Shown here: positions 44,625-56,340 of the stretch, piece by piece
Position numbering within the stretch: position 1 is the stretch's first letter
How the letters are laid out: every line of letters begins with the position of its first letter
Assembly (NCBI GenBank): GCA_029168955.1
Contig: JAPDOI010000135.1
Coordinates: 684,001 to 748,000, forward strand
DNA: 64,000 bases
DNA from: Aplectana chamaeleonis
Taxonomy: Eukaryota; Nematoda; Chromadorea; Rhabditida; Cosmocercidae
Direction: 5' to 3'
Program-made: the position numbers and the translations under genes
The notes under the pieces: generated by a model
Told to the model about the DNA's origin: nothing
What the model saw: only the letters and a program-made list of their open reading frames with translations
The model's database searches: none

Positions 44625-45300
44625 TTGCTGCAGGCCCTGTCATGTTCTATGAAAATGATCGAGCTGCCTCCTCCTGCTCATAATAAATACAATTGTTGCT
44701 ATGGTCGGCTCAGTTCTGATGTATCTCCGAGACTTAACAGTACATGTATGCTTCCTTCCACACCTTTTCTTCAAAATCCTATCGTAATGAAAAAATCAGG
44801 ACTAGCGTTGTCAGAACCATTCTGCCTTCCTGGTTTACACCAACAAAAAGTACACATTACGAAGCTGCACTTTCTGTTTATTTAAGCATCGTGATAAAGC
44901 TGTGAGACAAAAAAACGCGCAGCATTTTGTGTCATGAGATTAGCGTCATTTGAAACGGCTTATTCCCTCCTATGTTGTTGATACGAAACGTAGATGGATG
45001 GGAAATGATTTCGGGTGAAAAGAGCAATAGATGTTCCCAAAAAATTGAAAACCAGCGAATTTATTTACAAATGGGAACCTTCATATACAGGCCATAAAAC
45101 GGCCAAAGTCTCACCGTCGACTGCGCACCACGCGCTGCGCGACCGCACGCGCGTCGGAAGCAGACGAGTTTTGGCCGCCGCGCGACGTTTCGGCCGCCGC
45201 GCGTGGTGCGCAGTCGACGGTGAGACTTTGGCCGTTTTATGGCCTGTACACAAGTTTGACACCCCACTCATGAGCAAAACGATAGCCTGCGTAAGATGAG
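44625..45300 (+). repeat. Local duplication, copy 2 (filled site)
   Basis: Diverged direct copy of 42065-42560, about 2.5 kb downstream, interrupted by a 159-bp MITE at 45088-45246. Confidence 0.65.
45086..45248. mobile_element. 159-bp TA-flanked palindromic MITE
   Basis: The element 45088-45246 starts CAGGCCATAAAACGGCCAAA and ends with its complement. The arms are perfect for about 48 bp. TA flanks both sides (45086-45087, 45247-45248). The paralogous sequence near 42510 has the same flanks joined with a single TA, which proves the insertion and its target duplication. Confidence 0.92.
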
Positions 45301-45790
45301 GAGGAGGAGAGAACCGAAAGGGTGTGATGACAGTGGTTAGCCTAACTTAAACTAAAGGCATAGATCATGCCCTGCTCATCAAAAATTCTAGATTAGCACG
45401 GACAACGAGATAAACTTGTAGTGTTATGCTTCTCCTGATCTTTGTGCAGCAACGCTATTTCGCAATGCCGGCGAACTTCTTTCCCAACTCCGACTCAGTA
45501 GCAAGCCTTTTTCAGATTTCTAGACATTATACGCAATAAAATTAGATCCTGTGTTTTGTTCGTAGATTATGAAAGGTTCGAAAAGGTGGCGCAGTCCACT
45601 TCACGATGGTGGAAAGGGAACGTTCTAGACTCTGTGATGTGAGCTAAACGAGGTCATTTGTGTTTCGGCTACAGATCAGTGCGTATTCCCCGTGTGACAG
45701 GTCAGCTAATGGATATCCCTCTCAAACCACATAAAATGGTGCTGAAAAAGCCAGTGGATTTTAAATTCAGGGAAGAATGAAAATGTCATA

Positions 45791-46153
45791 CAGTTGACCG
45801 CAATGTTAAAAGGACATGGTGCGGTTGCGGACTCGCACTAAGTAACGGTAGAATCTGGCACTTTGCCAGATTTCGTCATCGATCGGCGCCAACCGTCGTC
45901 TCTCTGCTCACGAGAACATCAGCTGTGGCGACGATCGATGACGAAATTTAGCAAAGTGCCAGATTCTATCGTCCATCACTGGATGAGGGATCGCCGCGAC
46001 GCTGCTTGGCGGGAAAAATTGCGCGCGGGAAAACGAAGAGAGAGTGGCTATTGATCGCGCAATTTTTCCCGCCAAGCAGCGTCGCGGCGATCCCTCATCC
46101 AGTGATGGACGATACCATAGTTTTAGTGCGAGTCCGCAACCGAAACCGAGGCC
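45791..46153. mobile_element. Fold-back element FB, copy 2, right end decayed
   Basis: The left half matches copy 1 (CAGTTGACCGCAATGTTA... CTGGCACTTTGCCAGATTTC). The right arm is split by the palindrome at 45967-46114 and fades at about 46150, before the terminal GCGGTCAACTG. Confidence 0.85.
45967..46114. mobile_element. 144-bp TA-flanked palindromic MITE inside FB copy 2
   Basis: The element 45969-46112 starts TCGTCCATCACTGGATGAGG and ends with its complement. Arms are about 57 bp, including GGCGGGAAAAATTGCGCG. TA lies on both sides. The intact FB arm (complement of 44270-44300) reads GATTCTACCATAG, exactly the joined flanks with one TA. Confidence 0.92.
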
Positions 46154-46251
46154 CGATTCATAATTGAAAAACGGGTTAGCGTCTGCCCTGAATTCGCCAG
46201 ACCTGGGTTCGGCTGGATAACCTAGTACCTTTAATTCATCAGGTGCGGCAG

Positions 46252-46511
46252 GCACGTACGCGGCGGGTTAGGTTGGGGTTAGGCAGGGTTTGGAGCGTCG
46301 GCGCGTTTGATGATAGCAGCGCTAGGGCTAAAAGGGGGTTAGGCTAGCACTGAAAAACCGTTCCCTCGCAAACCCTACGTAGGAGGGTGGGGCAGCCGAA
46401 ACCCCGTTGAGACCCCAACTATTGATTATCTATAGCACTCGCACAGCAATGATCAAACGCGCCGACGCCCCAAACCCTGCCTAACCCCAACCTAACCCGC
46501 CGCGTACGTGC
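46252..46511. mobile_element. 260-bp TIR element with telomere-like TTAGG words
   Basis: TIRs of about 60 bp: GCACGTACGCGGCGGGTTAG ... and complement, including GGTTGGGGTTAGGCAGGGTT. The arms and centre contain TTAGGC, the nematode telomere unit, but only as isolated words. No clear target duplication. Confidence 0.85.
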
Positions 46512-48309
46512 ATGGCGCCCCAGCGCAAATCTTGGGTTGGTTCCCCAAACCCATTTTTTCACACCAGGCGTTTGCAAATGCACAGCGTATTTTCGCGACG
46601 TCTATCTCGAAGTCGCCTTTCAATCAATACTAAATTTTTCTTATATCGCCATTTCGCTTTTCTCGCGCGGCTAGTGTTGACTTCTTATTCTAGTAATCAA
46701 TCACTGTTTTTATTCATATTTTCATATTTTCTCGTGTTTCAAATTTTCGTGTTCTTCTGTCAATTTATAGGGTTTTTGCATGGAACCCTACAAAGATAAG
46801 GATAGTAACCTAATCATAAAGCGATAGGGAAGCAGTGCAAATTTTCGTGCTGTCTCAAGTGGCCATATTTTGGAAGACTTCGAACAAATTTGTTATGTTG
46901 TTCTGGATTCAAGCTGTATCCAAAAATATTGCTTCGTGTAGTATATTTTTTTTCGTTTAAGAAATATCCCCTTTACTTCTAAAAATGATTTTCTAAAGAG
47001 GAGTGTCAATAAATTCATCATTATCAAGCTTCGCATAGAATATTATAAAGTGTTTTGGCTTTTTTTTTATCGAACTGATAGGGAATTGTGGCCTGCTAAG
47101 TTACAAGGTTACGCACTGATTGGAAAACCCTAACGCTGTTCAGGCGAAAAGAATCGTTTACGATTTTGCACATTATTCTAGTGCTCTGTCGTGCTTTTAC
47201 TGCCTGAGTATAGGTGGTGTCTACAAACCAGCTGCAGGCGAAGGTGAGCTTGCTTCAAAATCCAAGGTAATTTAAAACGCTCTGCTCAAAATTAAGGCCG
47301 GTGTACTCAAAGACGCAAAAGTCGGACACTCGTACATAGATGGGGCATAGGAAGAAACGGATTTCAGGGTAACGTACATAGATCCGTAATGAATCGAGCA
47401 TGCTTGGTGTGCGAATCTCCAACAGATTTTCTGGCAATAATTCTACTGAAGGAGTCATAAAACAATTTGAGCGGGGTCAGTTTATTAGAAAACATATTAT
47501 TTCTCACTTCCACACTCATCTTGGTGCCAATACAGAAGCATTGTATCGGAAGTATAACAAGACGAGCGGTCGGATCAAACTCAAATTGCCGGCGGAAGGC
47601 CGTTGTTCTTATTATGATGATTTTCTTTCTGAAAGAAGAATGTCTCTGCGATTTCCATGCTTTGATTGCGGAAAAATAACCCACTCTAGTGGTTTTCTCA
47701 TTGGAACGCTAAATCAGCTGTGATCCTTTGAGGCCCACATAACATGACGGTTAACTTTTCCAGTTGTTTCTCTCCTGTATGGTTCCATGGGCCATCAAAG
47801 GCCTCTTCTCTGATGTCCGAGCATCTGTAATCATAGTTGGTTTTGGTTGATTTGATTCTGAGAGCCTTCGACTTTGAGCATCATGAATCCTCGTTCGATA
47901 TTCTGTGCCCCGCTCTTCACCCACTCGTGAACGCGAAGTTTACGAAGACGAAATTGGTATTAAAAATCATGTAGGTTTCAATAATAATTTACTTCTTCAG
48001 TATGCAGAATCTTAATAGACATATCGGGAGATTTCGCTGCACCTTCCTTCTGCGTGCAAAAGCAACGGCTCGATTGTGGATCTGTCGACTTCGTTTGAGG
48101 AAGCTGGCAATCACAGTCTGCAGAAAAAACGTGAGTGCGTACTCCACGACAATTTGAATGGGACTTCTATCAGGGAGGTCCTTCGGTTAGGAACCCATTT
48201 CACATTTTCGACTCACTAAAGCTACATAGCTTGGTTATTGAAAGGCAGTGTTCACGATAGATGTTATTTCCAACATCTTTACGGTTTACGGAAGGTATGG
48301 TGCCCCATA
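46512..48309. other. No recognised gene
   Basis: A 107-codon + frame at 47400-47723 and overlapping - frames have no family support. AT-rich elsewhere. A lone family A end (AAAGGCAGTGTTCACGATAG) is at 48242. Confidence 0.4.
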
Positions 48310-49370
48310 TACCAGGTTGTTCGATAAGTTTTGTCGTTAGATAAGAAAAACACAATTTTATGGATCAAAATACACTTTATAATTCAGTATAATCTCCCTA
48401 AACATAAATGCACTTGCTCCAACGATCCTCCAATCTGTGGATCCCATCCCTGAAGTGAGAATCCGGAAGGTCTGCAAAATACGCTTCCACAGCCGTTGAC
48501 CTCTTCATTTGATGACAAACGCTTGCCACGCATAAATTTTTTGAGTTCTGGAATTAAATGGAAGTCGCTGGGGGCCAAATCCGGTGAATACGGTGGATGC
48601 TCCAACAATTCGAACTTTAATTCATGGACTTTAGCCCTTGTCAAAATGCTCTTGTGACACGGTGCATTGTCCTGATGGAAAAGGATTTTTTTCTTCTGCA
48701 AACCGAGTATTTTTTCACTAATTTTCCCTTTAACTGATCCAAAAGGTTGCGATAATAGTCGGAATTGATTTTTTTACCAGTTTGCTTAAGTAAGTTTAAG
48801 TAATCCACAAACAAATTTTCTTTCGCATCCCAAAAAACTGATGCCATAACCTTCTTGGCCGATTTCCGGACACGAACTCGTTTTGAAGCCGAACAACCAG
48901 GTTCACACCACTCTCTAACCTCTTGTTTTGATTCAGGATCATGATAGGCCCAGTTCTTATCCATAGTGATGAATCGACGCACAAAACCCACTTTATCCTT
49001 TCTAAAACGCTCCAAATGTTACTGAGAAAATCGCATTTGTATGTGTTTTTGTCTTTCTACTCTTAGCAAACATCTTTCTACTGTTCTAAATGTAGGTGAA
49101 TAATCATTATACACGTATAACATTCGTCCGTAAATTTCTTCTGGTGCTATACCTTCCAAAAATAAGAACTTTATCTTTGCACGATATTCAATTTTTTCAT
49201 TGCTGTGACACGGCGACACTAAGTGGCTTGTAAACAAAGAATGAATTGACAGATTGAAATGAAACTTTACATAAGCTCATATGAAGAGTTACCAACAAAA
49301 CGAAATAATTTTGGGCTAGTAGCAACGCCCTCTCTTATCGAACGATGAAACTTATTGAACAACCCCCTTA
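48310..49370 (-). pseudogene. Dead mariner transposon (DD34D)
   Basis: TIRs start GGTTGTTCGATAAGTTT on one side and GGTTGTTCAATAAGTTT on the other, flanked by TA at 48310-48311 and 49369-49370. On the - strand the transposase begins near 49237 with an N-terminal HTH-like block (KFLFLEGIAPEEIYGRM). It has a stop and a missing segment near 49020, resumes FVRRFITMDKNWAYHDPESK (first Asp), VMASVFWDAKENLFVDYL and GKKINSDYYRNLLDQLK, shifts frame near 48700, and continues ILFHQDNAPCHKS (second Asp) to PPYSPDLAPSDF (third Asp, 34 residues on). A further shift near 48500 spoils the C-terminus. The catalytic triad codons remain but the protein cannot be made whole. This is a different lineage from 36634-37668. 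Confidence 0.92.
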
Positions 49371-50060
49371 AGCCTTGTTTTTGAGCCAAAATAGTTCCTT
49401 TCTTGTTTACGTCGATTTTTGAGCGTGGAGGAATTGGCCGCTATGAACAATGATACGTTCTAGTGCCATAGAGTCAGCCCTTCCTTCACTTGAATATTCC
49501 TGTGATCTGAGTGTTCATTTTTCCACATCGAGAGAGCGGAAATGGGGCACGGGCGGTTCTGAAACACCAAAACGTTTGTTTTCAGTCGTTATTTTGCCAT
49601 ACCTGGCTCGTTTTCTGCCATTCTTTCGACACTGGGAGCCTAGTAGTATCCTTCTCGCCTATCCTTTTACTGCGGAAAGTCACCGAGGTTGATTATCGTG
49701 AATGCTGCCTCTAAGGTTCGTTCTATGGCGGCAAGCTCGCACGGAACTCGACGTTCGCTTAAACAGAGGAGGTGAAATGATTCTCAAGTATGCCAAAACG
49801 TACGGCATCCGGATTGAAAACGACCATCCAACTCTGCTTTGGTCAAATCTGACTAAAGCTGAGCGAGACAGTATCCTACCTGGCTCGATATTACTATCGA
49901 AGGCGTCTGTGAAAGGCCGCTGATTGTTTGATAGCACTATTTGCCTCTCAGACAGCCATTGTGACTCTGATAACATAAGTTGTATGTTCAGACTCCGCGA
50001 TGGAGCTGAACTCATGTTTCTTATCAATCCCTTCTTGAGCGATTCGACGAAAATCACTCA
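49371..50060. other. No recognised gene; family A end
   Basis: TTATCGTGAATGCTGCCTCTAAG near 49695 is a degraded family A end; the other end was not found. Confidence 0.4.
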
Positions 50061-50062
50061 CC

Positions 50063-50340
50063 TAAGGATCCGTCCATAGCGAACGACAGGCGGCAAGCGT
50101 CGGAGCATCATGCGCCAGCGCTTAAACGTTGGCGTATGACGCTGAACGGCTGGCCCAGGCCGGCACGGAGCTAACGACGGTATTGATAATTTCACTGACA
50201 GCCGCTGCTGCCGCTATGCTTCTAGCGTCAGCGACAGGCCGGCTGCAGTGGTCGCTGGGGAGTCAGATCAATAACAAGTGCTGAAGGTGCAAACCCCCAG
50301 CCTCATTGGCCGCTAGGACGTCTGCTATGGACGGAGCCTA
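50063..50340. mobile_element. 278-bp TIR element, TA-flanked
   Basis: AGGATCCGTCCATAGCGAACG at the left pairs with CGTCTGCTATGGACGGAGCCT at the right, preceded and followed by TA. The interior is GC-rich with smaller inverted blocks (CAGCGACAGGCCGGC). Confidence 0.75.
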
Positions 50341-51785
50341 AAACGCATTGCAAAGCAGCTTGAAAGCTATCCTTCTATTAAGTCTATATTGCATGTTGTT
50401 GAAACCTCTACACTCATGTGCAGTGGGTTGTTCTGTGATGTGCTTAAATGTGTCTCTGAGGCCGCAGTGCTTGGCCGTGCAGTTCCCACTAATGAGGTTT
50501 TGCTGTTTCATGATCTGTCATCCCTTTTCGCGGAATCTGTTCATTTCATAATGGTGCCCAAGTCATGTATTGCGCACGAGCTCATGTTTTTTGTTGTTTT
50601 ATCTCTACAAATGGTTCAAAACATTGGTTGCTTCCAATTTTTAAATTTTCTTAGCAACGCAGAAATCGTGGTCGTATTTTAAAGTGTTTTGAAGAATCTG
50701 CTCAATACATGGATTGCTATAACTTGTTGCTATTCGACTCTGGAGGATTTCCTATGTTGTGGACATTATTTGGTCTTGATCTCAATCGTGGTTACGATTC
50801 CGTTGGAGTGATAGATTTTTTGAAAGAAGTTAGATTGATTTCGAAAATATATCGGGAAGTTTATATGTCTAATTCTGCATTTCACAACAAGATGCAAATG
50901 AGCAGCTGTGATGTATCTAATGATGACACCTAATCTATTTGGAGAAAGGCATGTCAATGACCCTCAAAATGGTGCAGAACTGAAGGAAATTAAAAGTCTC
51001 ATTTGCATCCGTCGCTATAGAAATCCACGAAGAGAGCTTAGAGGCTACCGTCTCCAAACAGCAAAACCACAGCTATTCTCGAGAATATATATCGAAGCAA
51101 AATCTTGTATCATAAAGTAAAGATAGTGTGCGTTCCAAAGTCGGCGGCATAATGCAGTAAAAGACCGCATCAAAATAAAAGCCTCCCTGCAAAAACATCG
51201 CAAGTCAGATGGCTCTTATGTGCACTGCAGCGGTAATGTGGTAAGCTGGAACATAATATTCCGTATTTTTCTGCTTTTGTTGGCAAATTTATCCTTTAAT
51301 GGATTGCAAACTGTTTAGCGCTCTAGGACACGTAAGCAAACTTTCCCTAGTAATCGTGCCGGCTATCAATGCCAAAACACAGCAATATATGTCAATAGCA
51401 TTTCGATGTAATCTGCAGGAAATTGCAAGATCAGCTAAATCATCTCCCTTCCATGATGGCAATAGTGGTAGTACACCAGATTTCAAAATCATTCAAATGC
51501 TATGCAATTCCATGTTTGAGAATTCAGATCAATTCTCTCATCACCGGTCAGAAGCAATCAAGTCAGAAAAAAACTGCTCGCTACGGTTATGTGCTTACTC
51601 AGACGATCGGCCGCTCGGAGCGGACCCGGACAGCAACCCGAGCGTCGCTGTCTCTCCGCTCCGGGAGCGAAAATCGGGCATCTACTCCCGGGCGACCGAG
51701 GTTGCTGTCCGGGCGACTGAGGTCCGCTCAGGCTGACGTCCGGTTGGGATTTCCAACTGAGTTGCTGATGAGAACACGAGCGCTC
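50341..51785. other. No recognised gene
   Basis: Frames of 97-145 codons at 50389-50682 and 51299-51736 lack motifs. 51595-51735 shares the GGTTGCTGTCCGGGCG block and inverted GCCCGGACAGCAACC type words with 62100-62200. Confidence 0.4.
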
Positions 51786-53270
51786 CATGGTACGGCGTAA
51801 GCCGCGTCGGCTAAAAAGTCAGTTGCGCTTGATGCAGAGCGTGTGAAGCGTTGTGAGCTGTGAGTGGCGCTTCATATAAAGCGATGCGACGCGTTGTGAG
51901 CTGAGAGTAGCCCTTCATACCAAAGCGTGCGCCTCGTGGTAAAGACCAATGGCGCTTCGTGTAGAAGAAAAGCGTGCGCCGCGCGGTTGAAAGCTAGTAA
52001 CGCTTCATGCAGAGCGTTGCGCCGCGGATGGTTCAAAGCTAGTAACGCTCAAGCAGAAGGCGTGCGCCGCGTGATTTAAAGCCAGTAGCCCGCTTCATCC
52101 AAAGCGTGTTGTCTAAAGCTAGCCGCTTCATCTAGGGCGTGCACCGTGTGGTAAAAAACCAATAGCGCTTCGTATAGAGTACAGATGCGCCGCGCGGCTG
52201 TGCAATCTAGGTAGCGTTTCAAGCCTTAGAGCGTGCCCCGCGTGTTAAAAAACAAATATCGCTCCATTCAGAGCGTGCCCCGCGTAATTTGGAAGCTAGT
52301 AGTTCTATTCATCCAAAGCGTGCTCCCGCGTTGTTCAAAAGCTAGTAGCGTCTCATCTAGGGCGTGCGACGTGTGGTAAAAAACCAATAGCGCTCCGGCA
52401 TGCAGAGCGTGCCCGCGGTGTTTAAAGCTAGTAACGCTTCATGCAGAGCACTCGCCGCGTGGTTTAAAGCTAGTCGCGCTTCATCTTGAGCGTGTTTCGC
52501 GTGGTCTAAAGTTAGTAGTCTTCAGCAAGAGCGTGCCCCGCGTGATTTTAAAGCTGGTAGCGCTTTCATCTAGAGGCGTGCGCAGCTGTTGGATATATGC
52601 TAATATCGCTTCATCCAAAGCCGATAAAGCGCCGCGTTAGTCTTAAACTAGTTGAGCTTCATCCAGGCGCGCCCCACATGGTGTTGGAACTAGTTGCGCT
52701 TCATATGAGATGCGTGCTCCGCGCGGCTTAAAACTAGTAGCGCTTCACGTCTAACGCGCACCGCGGTGGTTTTAAAACGCTGGTGGCGGTTTATCCAAAG
52801 CGCGCCCCGCGTGTGCAATAAAACAATAAGCGCTCCATGCAGAGCGTGTGCCCGAAGTGGTTAAAAACTAGTAGCGCTTCATCCACAGCGTGCCCCTGTG
52901 GTTCTAACTCTGGTAGCGCTTCATCAAAGAAAGCGTGCCTCGCGCGATTTGAAACAAGTAACCTTCCAGCCAAAAGCGTGCCCACGCGTGGTAAAACCAA
53001 TAGCGCTCCATGCAGAGGCGTGCCCAGCGTGGTTTAAAGCTAGTGAGCGCTTCATCCAGAGCGCGCCCCGCGTGGTGTAAAACTAGTTGCGTTCCATATA
53101 GAGCGTGTCCCGCGTGGCTCCGGAGACTAGTAGCGCTTCACGTGGGGCGAGCGCCGCGTGGTTTCAAAACTGATAGCGCTTCGCGCCATGTAGAACGTGC
53201 GCCGCATGGTTACCCAAAACTAAGTAGCACTTTATATAGAGCGGGCGCCGCGACGTAGAACCTGGAATTT
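51786..53270. repeat. About 43-bp minisatellite
   Basis: Roughly 34 imperfect units, typical form AGCTAGTAGCGCTTCATCCA, GAGCGTGCGCCGCGTGGTTT, AA. Unit length varies from 40 to 47 by indels, and divergence is high throughout, so frames over it are short and incidental. Confidence 0.88.
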
Positions 53271-53872
53271 ATAAGATGCTGTGGAAAGTATAGGACATGC
53301 GTGTGGAAAGGTATTTGAAATAGTTGCACTACACTGTATTACAAATGCTGAGAAAACTAGTTCATTAATCAAAATTCAACAAAAAAGTAGGTAAACTCTC
53401 TTTTGGAACAACTACGCTAAAAAATCTGGGCACGCGAACAATGAGATCCAATTTCACAGACTTGAGGAAGCAATTCCAATCGCTCCCCTAGCAAGGTTCT
53501 TAGCATGCGACTCCAGCAGCAACAGTGTAGAGGGCACCTAAAAGCGAATTTTCCCCAGATCAATCATAATAATTGACGAGGGTACGTCAGGTAAAAAAGC
53601 TACACCTCATCCTCCAATGTTTGCAAACTTCCTCGACAGCAGCCTCGGCACGACTCTGGAATTAACAACAGAAGCCATAAAATGCAACAGTAGACATCAC
53701 TAGGATTGCCGGATTGAAGAAGAGCGCGCAGCGGTCGATAGGCCAGTGGTTCTTGAATGAGAAATTGAATCGGATAAGTCAGCAATCTACAACCTGCCGA
53801 TAGGTACTACACGATTTTTGGAAGTTTTTTGCCGTAACTGCAGTTCTAACGTCGCAGTGCACGTTATGGTAC
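53271..53872. other. No gene seen
   Basis: No supported exon, RNA or repeat partner. Confidence 0.4.
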
Positions 53873-54097
53873 GTTTACACAAGGTGTTGAGTTGATCCCG
53901 CAAAACGCTTGGCTCCGGGCGAGATTGAACCAGCATAATTCCCTTTTCCGGGGAGTTGCTTCGGTGAAGATTTACCGAGCAGTTGAGTGAGAGCGGCGCT
54001 GGGGCTCCGGTGGTGCAGTGCGATAAGGCAATATGCTGGTTCAATCTCGCCCGGAGCCAAGCGTTGCTTGCGATCAACTCCAGCACCTTGTGTAAAC
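53873..54097. mobile_element. 225-bp TIR element
   Basis: Arms of about 70 bp: GTTTACACAAGGTGTTGAGT with its complement at 54078-54097, then CGCTTGGCTCCGGGCGAGAT and complement, ending TTGAACCAGCAT/ATGCTGGTTCAA. Only two or three mismatches. Confidence 0.88.
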
Positions 54098-54959
54098 TAT
54101 ACGGTACTACGTTAAAAAAACTACAAAAATATAACTGACCCAAAACCGAGTCCCCAAAAAGGTACGAATTCGTGTCGTCTAAAACCAAGATAAGGGTCCT
54201 GTGCATGCAACTTGCAAGAATCGAAAAATACACTCATCCTGGGTACGAACTCCAATGTGATCCGACACCTGAACGTGAGACATTCCAAAGGGAAAGAAAA
54301 ATTTCGCCAATTTAGTTGGAGGTACCGACGTTGGATAGACTCTGTGCGGGCTGAACCAGAACTCCAACGCCGTAAAAGCGTAAGAAGAGCAAGCCAAAAT
54401 GACCGCATCTGAGCAACTACTAGAATCTACAGACCGTGGAAACCGGCCTGTTGCTTGCTGGAACCCCCACCCAATACGACCAACTCCCCAGTGGATTGAT
54501 TTTAAAACTGTTTGCTTCTGCTGTGAAAGGGTTATGATCTGGCATAGTATATTTGTGAGGAGCTCGTTAAAAGATGTAGAGTACTTGGTGCACTTGATTA
54601 GGCATGCGATTAAACAATCCGAAGAAACATTAGAAATTTTTTTGAAATGGTGTACTATTGATTTGGCGGCACCTTTTAGACTAAACATCGAAAGTTTAGC
54701 GTGGCATTTTGAAAAGGATAAGCAAACGAATGCTTACAGACTAATGTTTGTAAGTCCGCTCTCTTTGAGAAAATTTCCGTCTTCCCATGCCGTGTGCTGG
54801 GTCCATGTGAAATTTTGGGTGCGTTTCTTCCACACCTGGGGACAGCCACAATCACAGAATGTGGTTTACATGCCCGAAGCTGCTTCTATGTGCCCCTCAG
54901 GAGCCATAAAAACAGGCTCCGGCACATTAACCCTAGTAAGGTAGCGCTGTTCGGGCTCA
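54098..54959. other. Overlapping open frames, unrecognised
   Basis: A 181-codon + frame (54399-54944) and a 169-codon - frame (54688-54179) overlap. Neither shows a family motif, and each may be the shadow of the other. The + frame has conserved-looking text (CERVMIWHSIFVRSSLKDVE) but no start or splice support. Confidence 0.3.
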
Positions 54960-55484
54960 AAGGCTTAGTAAGTTCACAATGAAAATCGTTTTCTGTTTTC
55001 CTCCCACCTATCTTGAAAACGGGGCCCATGCTGATTCCAATGATGTCTCTGAAAATCGTATAAGACCTTCTAAACGGACAGGTTGTGGTCCCTCAAAAAT
55101 TGGAGCTAAGGAAACATGGTGGACGAGAGTTGTCCAAGGCTTTGTAACTTCCGTCTTTTGCAGCCGATGTATGCGAGCTGGACCTTATAGTAGAGATCTC
55201 GGTTGAGAGCCATGTGCCCGGGGAGATAACGGGGCTAATGATTGGAAACCATCGCTCATCTCTCAACGATCTCGGCGAGCATTCATTTGTTCACTGTCGA
55301 TGGGCGTGCGTTGCGCTTTTGGGGTTTGCCTTGCGCTCGAGATTGCAAATCTCGGGCTCTTTTTGAGCCTTTCCTGGCTTGTTTTTCATGCGTTCTTTCG
55401 ACGACAACGGTACAGTGTGCCCCTTCCACTACCCATTCCTAAAAGGAAACTGAAACACATTTTTATCGCGAAAACTGCATTTAA
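54960..55484. mobile_element. Family A MITE, copy 5 (degraded ends)
   Basis: Left end AGGCTTAGTAAGTTCACAATG; right end TTTTATCGCGAAAACTGCAT followed by TTAA (55481-55484). The interior is the reverse complement of 12002-12487 over most of its length, for example CTTCCGTCTTTTGCAGCCGATG. Confidence 0.82.
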
Positions 55485-55654
55485 AGCGCGTCCCGCATGA
55501 AGTTTTGGGTACGTTGTCACCAAGTGGGCAGCCATACAGGTGAACGCGGATTTCCTCACAAGGGCTGAACAAAATCGCCCACCGTCTTATGAGGAGGTCG
55601 GACCAAAGTTGGGTTGTATCACACACTCTCGCGCCGTAGCCTGAAGTGGAATTA

Positions 55655-55790
55655 ATTTTGCCCTTTGCGTGCGTGTACAGAGCGGAGTCTGGAGACAGCG
55701 AGCAGAGTTTGGGATAGAAGGATAGAAGCAGCATACGCGCGAACGCACGCGTTAGACCTGAAGTGACTCCTGCTCTCAAAAAAGTTACGC
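55655..55790 (+). repeat. Dispersed repeat R, diverged copy
   Basis: GTACAGAGCGGAGTCTGGAGACAGCGAG-type core, then GAAGCAGCATACGCGCGAAC and GCACGCG. Order of blocks is as at 3445-3570. Confidence 0.6.
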
Positions 55791-55844
55791 TTCAAGCCAA
55801 GCGGCTGACACGGGCTAGGGATCAGAGGGTACCTGGTAATAATT

Positions 55845-56340
55845 GAACACAAAAATATAAAACAAATGAATGAAATAATCTCAATTTAAAAAAATAATAC
55901 TGATAATTTGAATGAATATAATAAATTACCAATAAATATTCGCAAAACCGAATAATTCAAATTTCCCATTAATCAATCATCTTGAAAAGATACTCAAAAG
56001 AGAGAAAAAAAAGAAAATGAATTTCTAATAAATCCAATATTTAGAAAATCGCATCGTTCAGAATTCCCCCCAAAAATCAATATTTGAAAAAGAACTCAAA
56101 AAAATTAAGCGCGTCGATGAATGAAAAACCTGCAAAAGCTCAACTGAATCGAATACATGATTATTCAACTTTATTAGCCAGAACCCAATTAATTGGCGAG
56201 TATAATATGTGAATGATTATTCGATATTGAATCGTTCGAGAAAATCAATTAATTCTTCGTTCAAATAATCCATTCCAGTTGGGAAAAATAGGAATTTAAA
56301 ATTATTCACTTGCAAGAATCTTTTGTGCACCACCTCGAGT
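55845..56340. other. Very AT-rich tract
   Basis: About 500 bp with A/T far above the surroundings, repeated AATAATTC/GAATTATT-like words and no open frame of note. It differs from both flanks in base composition. Confidence 0.6.

Noticed and set aside
46260..46480. Interstitial telomere array
   Set aside because: Only isolated TTAGGC words inside an inverted repeat, with no tandem run of the hexamer.
54179..54944. Overlapping 169- and 181-codon frames as a gene
   Set aside because: Two strands compete, there is no motif, and no exon chain; described only as unrecognised.
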